Below, piece by piece: positions 14,283-17,995 of a stretch of 17,995 bases of DNA. Position 1 is the stretch's first letter; each line of letters opens with the position of its first letter. This DNA comes from an uncultured Lachnospiraceae bacterium (GTDB taxonomy: Bacteria > Bacillota > Clostridia > Lachnospirales > Lachnospiraceae): the NCBI GenBank assembly GCA_910586275.1, contig CAJUIM010000073.1:1-17995 (forward strand). Reading direction: 5' to 3'. The notes below the pieces were generated by a model. The model ran no database searches. It worked only from the letters and a program-made list of their open reading frames with translations, and was not told the origin of the DNA. The position numbers and the translations under genes are program-made.

Positions 14283-15788
14283 TTATGCCTTTACTTCCAT
14301 ATGGATGACTGCGCAGGCAGGGATTGTCAGCCGGATGCTGCCGTTTTCTGCAACCGTCCAGTTTTCAAAGGGTTCTTCTTTTATGCTTTCGGGTTCCTCA
14401 AAGGTATTATGACCATTCATCCGTCCGGTCAAAATGCCGGCATTTATTTCTGCGGTTTTGCGCTCGGCAAACTGTATTTCCACTTCTTTTGCTTCTGCGA
14501 CGGACGCATTTCCTAAGGTGATATGGATGCTGCCTTCCGCGTCCATGGAGACAGACTCGGTGAGATCCGGTATTTTATGCTCTTCCGTGCCGATTTCCTC
14601 TGTTTCCACAAAGCTTTCTATAAGCTGTGCGTTCTGATGATATTTGTACATACGGAAAATATAGTAGGTAGGAGTCAGCAGCATTTTTGCCCCTTCCGTT
14701 AAGATGACGGACTGCAGTACATTGACCATCTGCGCAATATTTGCCATCTTTACACGGTCACAGTGCTTGTTGAATATATTCAATGTGATACATGCCGTCA
14801 ACGCATCGCGCATGGTATTCTGCTGATAGAGGAATCCGGGGTTAGTGCCAGGCTCTACGTCATACCAACAGCCCCATTCGTCCACCATCATGCCTATTTT
14901 TTTATCCGGATCATAGTTATCCATGATTGCGCTGTGTCTGGTGATCAGTTCTTCCATTTTCCATGCTTTGTCCAGCGTAAGGAACCAGTCAGCTTCCTCA
15001 AATTGGGTGGAACTTCCTTTGTGCGCCCATCCGCCGGGAGTTACATAATAATGAAGCGATAAGCCGTCCATCAGTCCGTGGAGATCCTTCGGCACATGGT
15101 CATAGGCGGTGGCAAGCACTTGCTCTGTCCAGTGGTAGTCGTCCGAATTGGCGCCGCAGCATATTTTGGAAATGAGATTTTTGCCGTCATAATTCCGCAC
15201 ATAGGTCTGGTATCTTCTATAAAGATTGCCGTAATATTCCGGGGTCATATTGCCTCCGCATCCCCAATTTTCATTGCCTACACCGAAATAATCGACTTTC
15301 CACGGCTTTTCCCTGCCATTTTCCCTGCGTAAATCTGCCATGGGGGATACGCCGTCGAAGGTCATATATTCAATCCATTCGGACATTTCCCGCACAGTGC
15401 CGCTCCCTACATTTCCGTTGACATAAGCCTTACATCCCAGCTGCTCGCATAGTTCCATAAATTCATGGGTGCCGAAACTGTTATCTTCCAATACTCCGCC
15501 CCAATGAGTGTTGATCATTTTTTTTCTGTTTTCTTTTGGGCCAATGCCGTCCATCCAATGATATTCATCGGCAAAGCATCCGCCGGGCCACCGTAATACC
15601 GGTATGTTCAGTTCTTTCAGCGCATCCACCACATCTTTGCGCATGCCGTTTACATTGGGGATTTCCGAATCCTTTCCAACATACAGCCCTTCATAGATGC
15701 ATCTTCCTAAGTGCTCGGCGAAGTGGCCGTAAATCTCCGCGTTGATTTTCCCTAGTTTTTTGTTTTCGTTAATAATTAATTTCGCCAT
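14283..15788 (-). CDS. abfA: Alpha-L-arabinofuranosidase, GH51
   Basis: This 501-residue enzyme releases terminal arabinofuranose from arabinan, arabinoxylan fragments and arabino-oligosaccharides by a retaining mechanism. The GH51 (beta/alpha)8 barrel is visible from RWPGGCFADEYHW (66-78) onward. The acid/base glutamate is E173 in GVGNENWGCGG. The nucleophile is E304 in MMVDEWGCWYD. The C-terminal ~130 residues form the usual beta-sandwich. There is no signal peptide, so it acts in the cytoplasm on imported oligosaccharides. ATG 15788 has AGGAG at 6-nt spacing; an upstream in-frame TTG at 15806 spans that site and is rejected. Length is normal for the family. It heads a two-gene - strand operon with the DUF6171-like gene. 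Confidence 0.95.
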   Translation of the reverse strand: MAKLIINENKKLGKINAEIYGHFAEHLGRCIYEGLYVGKDSEIPNVNGMRKDVVDALKELNIPVLRWPGGCFADEYHWMDGIGPKENRKKMINTHWGGVLEDNSFGTHEFMELCEQLGCKAYVNGNVGSGTVREMSEWIEYMTFDGVSPMADLRRENGREKPWKVDYFGVGNENWGCGGNMTPEYYGNLYRRYQTYVRNYDGKNLISKICCGANSDDYHWTEQVLATAYDHVPKDLHGLMDGLSLHYYVTPGGWAHKGSSTQFEEADWFLTLDKAWKMEELITRHSAIMDNYDPDKKIGMMVDEWGCWYDVEPGTNPGFLYQQNTMRDALTACITLNIFNKHCDRVKMANIAQMVNVLQSVILTEGAKMLLTPTYYIFRMYKYHQNAQLIESFVETEEIGTEEHKIPDLTESVSMDAEGSIHITLGNASVAEAKEVEIQFAERKTAEINAGILTGRMNGHNTFEEPESIKEEPFENWTVAENGSIRLTIPACAVIHMEVKA

Positions 15789-15820
15789 TCCCTGCTCCTT
15801 CTCCAACCGTTCTTGGATAT

Positions 15821-15953
15821 GATATAAAATATTTTAGCTTATTTTAAATATTATCTTATAAGATGGCTTTTGACAAGCAAATGGAGATATAAAATATTTA
15901 AATTACTTTGGATATAAATAGAAAATAAAATAATTTAGATATAATTAAAATAA
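15821..15953. repeat. GATATAA direct repeats around the arabinofuranosidase promoter
   Basis: The 14-mer GATATAAAATATTT occurs identically at 15821-15834 and 15886-15899. Shorter copies of GATATAA begin at 15911 and 15938. The 14-mers contain the palindromic core AAATATTT. They bracket the leftward promoter (15848-15876), the arrangement expected of operators. The gap between the two divergent genes (15789-16122) is otherwise very AT-rich, which lowers the weight of such repeats. Confidence 0.45.
15848..15876 (-). promoter_or_regulatory. Promoter of the arabinofuranosidase operon
   Basis: Read on the - strand, TTGTCA (15871-15876) and TAATAT (15848-15853) are separated by 17 nt. Transcription would start near 15841, about 53 nt before the ATG. 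Identical GATATAAAATATTT repeats lie downstream of the -10 and upstream of the -35, so repression or activation at these sites is plausible. Confidence 0.6.
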
Positions 15954-15975
15954 TAAAGTGCAATATTTGCCATGG

Positions 15976-16004
15976 TTGACTTTTGTGTGGAAATTTCATA
16001 TAAT
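15976..16004 (+). promoter_or_regulatory. Sigma-A promoter of the DUF885 lipoprotein gene
   Basis: TTGACT (15976-15981) and TATAAT (15999-16004) are separated by exactly 17 nt. Transcription would begin near 16011, giving an untranslated leader of about 110 nt before ATG 16123. That leader carries the four-codon ORF described separately. Confidence 0.85.
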
Positions 16005-16066
16005 TTAAATACGGTTAATTGTTTGTGCCGAAAAAATAAGAATAAAATCAGCAAAGGATGCAGTCC

Positions 16067-16081
16067 ATGGCCGGACATTGA
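16067..16081 (+). CDS. Possible four-codon upstream ORF in the lipoprotein leader
   Basis: ATG-GCC-GGA-CAT-TGA (16067-16081) encodes MAGH. AAGGA (16054-16058) sits 8 nt upstream, a better ribosome binding site than that of the main gene. A small stem GTCC/GGAC (16063-16066 and 16073-16076) spans its start. Its TGA overlaps the in-frame TTG at 16078 of the lipoprotein reading frame. It could tune translation or be chance. Confidence 0.25.
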   Translation: MAGH

Positions 16082-16122
16082 AAAAGATATGGCAAAGGCT
16101 GTGGCGGCAGAGGGTGGTTAGC

Positions 16123-17898
16123 ATGCACAAAAGAAAGAGGCTGACAGGGCTTGTATTGGCAGTGTGCGTGGCAGGAGGTTCTCTCTTGCAGGGTTGTTCG
16201 GTATCGGAAATGCCTTTGGTTAAGTACAGGGCGGAAAAGGAGCAGCAGAAATTCGATGACATGGAGGAACGCCTGTTTGTAGAGGAGATTACCGGTGATA
16301 CGCTAAGCCTGCATTTTTATCTGGCGGATCCGGAGAACTATGGAATTGAGGATTATGAAGTGACCTTGGGAGGCTATTCCATAGAGCATGTGGAGGAGTC
16401 ATACGAGGAAATCCGACAGATACAGGAAGAACTGCACGGAATGAATTATAAACTGCTGACCAAGGAACAGCAGCTGACTTATGAAGTGCTGGACTACTAC
16501 TTGGATACGGAACTGAATAGTGAAGGGTTCGAACTGTACAGCAATCCCCTCAAGCCGACAATAGGGCAGCAGGTGGAACTTCCGCTGATGTTTGCGGACT
16601 ATATGTTTTATGACAGGCGTGACGTGGAGGATTATTTGGAATTATTGTCCCAGATCGACGACTATTACGGAGAGATTATGGACTATGAAAGGATGAAATC
16701 CGAAGAGGGACTGTTTATGTCCGATGCGGTAGCGGATGAAGTGATAGAATCCTGCATGAGTTATCTGGAAGAGCCGGAGGACAGTTTTCTTACGGCTACG
16801 TTTGCGGAAAAGCTGGATGCCTTAGAGGATGTGGATTCAGAGGAAAAAGAAGCCTTTAAGGCCAGACATCTGGAAATTATGGAAGAAGATTTTATTCCTG
16901 CCTATGAGTCCATGATAGACGGGATGGAAGAACTAAAAGGCACCGGGAAGAATGATATGGGCCTTTACTATCTGCCGAAGGGAAAGGAATATTATCAATA
17001 TCTGTTGAGTTCCACGGCCGGGGTTACTTATAAAAACATGAGCAGGCTGGAGAAAGAGATTCTGGAGAGGATTAACGGAGAAATCAAAGAGCTGCAGGAT
17101 GTGATGGATAAAAAACCGGAAATCATAGAGGAACTGGATGAGTATGAATTTAGGCTGTCCGACCCGGACGAGGTGCTGACGGATCTGCAGGAGCAGATAG
17201 CCGGCCAGTTTCCGGCAATCCCACAGTCGCAGTATCGGCTGAAATATGTGCCGGAAGCTTTGGAGGATTCTTTCAGTCCTGCGGCATGTCTTTCGCCGCC
17301 GATTGACCGACCGGAAGATAACATGATATATATCAATGGTTCCGATGAGTTTGAGAACTATGACATGTATACACTGCTTGCCCATGAAGGATATCCGGGG
17401 CATCTGTACCAGAATATATATTTTCATGAAAGCGGAGTATCGAATCTGCGGAACTTGCTGAAATATACCAGCTATAGTGAAGGATGGGCAACTTATGTGG
17501 AGTATCTTGCTTATGAATTTGACAATGGGCTTACTCCTGAGGCAGGACGTGTGCTGGCACGGAACTCTTCGATTAACATGGGAGTGACGGCTTTGCTGGA
17601 TCTTTATATACATTATTATGGGTGGGATGAGGAGACTACGGAAGAGTATTTGGCGGAGGTCATGGGCATTTATGACAAGGAGATGGTAGGGGATATTTAC
17701 CTGCAGATTGTAGGAAGTCCCGGCAACTATATGAAATATTATTTGGGATATCTGAAAATTGCGGATATGAGGCAGGAAGCGGAGGAGAAACTGGGGGAAA
17801 ATTTCAGTGAAATGGAATTCCATAAGTTTTTGCTGGATATGGGTCCGGCACCTTTTTCCATTATTAAAAAGTACTTTGAGGAAGAGTACCTGAAATAA
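16123..17898 (+). CDS. DUF885-family lipoprotein, putative zinc metallopeptidase
   Basis: This 591-residue lipoprotein has a basic MHKRKR start, a hydrophobic segment, and lipobox LLQGC with the lipidated cysteine at residue 25. It should therefore be anchored on the outer face of the membrane. Residues 40-590 are mostly helical and acidic, as in DUF885 (PF05960). The putative metal site is HEGYPGH (H421, E422, H427), followed by the downstream YSEGWATYVE motif with E453. I infer a gluzincin-like peptidase; the substrate is unknown. I prefer ATG 16123, which gives a normal lipoprotein signal and has GAGG 9 nt upstream. TTG at 16078 would add 15 residues. It is monocistronic as far as visible, divergent from the arabinofuranosidase. 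Confidence 0.85.
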   Translation: MHKRKRLTGLVLAVCVAGGSLLQGCSVSEMPLVKYRAEKEQQKFDDMEERLFVEEITGDTLSLHFYLADPENYGIEDYEVTLGGYSIEHVEESYEEIRQIQEELHGMNYKLLTKEQQLTYEVLDYYLDTELNSEGFELYSNPLKPTIGQQVELPLMFADYMFYDRRDVEDYLELLSQIDDYYGEIMDYERMKSEEGLFMSDAVADEVIESCMSYLEEPEDSFLTATFAEKLDALEDVDSEEKEAFKARHLEIMEEDFIPAYESMIDGMEELKGTGKNDMGLYYLPKGKEYYQYLLSSTAGVTYKNMSRLEKEILERINGEIKELQDVMDKKPEIIEELDEYEFRLSDPDEVLTDLQEQIAGQFPAIPQSQYRLKYVPEALEDSFSPAACLSPPIDRPEDNMIYINGSDEFENYDMYTLLAHEGYPGHLYQNIYFHESGVSNLRNLLKYTSYSEGWATYVEYLAYEFDNGLTPEAGRVLARNSSINMGVTALLDLYIHYYGWDEETTEEYLAEVMGIYDKEMVGDIYLQIVGSPGNYMKYYLGYLKIADMRQEAEEKLGENFSEMEFHKFLLDMGPAPFSIIKKYFEEEYLK

Positions 17899-17995
17899 AA
17901 AAGGAGGCTGTAAAAAATTCTGTGTCTATGGGTAAAAATTTTTTTTGATAAGAATTAGATATGTAGACATTTGCTGTCGAATCGTATTGGTTTTA
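17899..17995 (+). other. AT-rich 3' region with weak A/T hairpin
   Basis: After the lipoprotein stop, AAAAAATT (17912-17919) can pair with AATTTTTT (17937-17944) around a 17-nt loop, followed by more T. The stem is A/T only and weak, so a terminator call is tentative. The segment beginning GGCTGTAAAAAATTC (17905-17919) also resembles insertion-sequence ends, but the window stops before any transposase could be seen. Confidence 0.25.

Noticed and set aside
11645..16020. Identical 14-mer AAATACGGTTAATT at 11645-11658 and 16007-16020
   Set aside because: The two sites have unrelated contexts, and a shared AT-rich 14-mer is expected by chance in an 18-kb window.

Overview
The window looks like chromosomal DNA of an anaerobic, gut-type Firmicute, most likely a Lachnospiraceae member. 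The reasons are moderate GC with AT-rich promoters, strong AGGAGG-type ribosome binding sites, sigma-A promoters of TTGACT-N16/17-TATAAT type, a DUF6171-like cysteine-rich protein, and an intracellular GH51 arabinofuranosidase. No rRNA, tRNA, CRISPR array or complete mobile element is visible. Family assignments come from motif recognition; no database search was run.

Region 1 (1-9887, + strand) is a structured leader followed by a tightly packed ten-gene operon for a multisubunit cation/proton antiporter. The gene order is MnhE, MnhF, MnhG, MbhD-like DUF4040, a fused MbhE+MnhB protein, MnhC, then four separate large antiporter-like (ND2/4/5, NuoL/M/N, MrpA/D) membrane subunits. The first eight modules are in the order of the archaeal Mbh operon (mbhA to mbhH), but no hydrogenase or other redox-arm gene follows. 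The last antiporter subunit runs into a convergent gene. I infer a stand-alone Mrp/Mbh-type membrane complex exchanging Na+ (or K+) for H+, with an expanded set of proton-conducting subunits.

Region 2 (9917-12675, - strand) is a probable three-gene envelope operon: a GT2 glycosyltransferase, a small protein with a likely permuted papain-type (His first, Cys later) fold, and a polytopic protein of the lysylphosphatidylglycerol-synthase transmembrane/flippase-like family. The last two genes abut with no spacer. A role in making or moving a glycolipid or other lipid-linked envelope component is plausible but unproven.

Region 3 (12879-15788) is a small carbohydrate-linked cluster. A + strand ArsR-type winged-helix regulator with a large beta-rich C-terminal domain has its own strong promoter. 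Opposite it lies a - strand pair: a GH51 alpha-L-arabinofuranosidase translationally coupled to a DUF6171-like cysteine-rich protein. A 19-bp hairpin with no U-tract sits between the convergent gene ends. The arabinofuranosidase promoter is bracketed by two identical 14-bp direct repeats that could be operators.

Region 4 (15976-17995, + strand) is a DUF885-family lipoprotein, a putative metallopeptidase with an HExxxxH motif, driven by an excellent sigma-A promoter. A four-codon upstream ORF lies in its leader. The last ~95 bases are AT-rich and hold a weak A/T hairpin.
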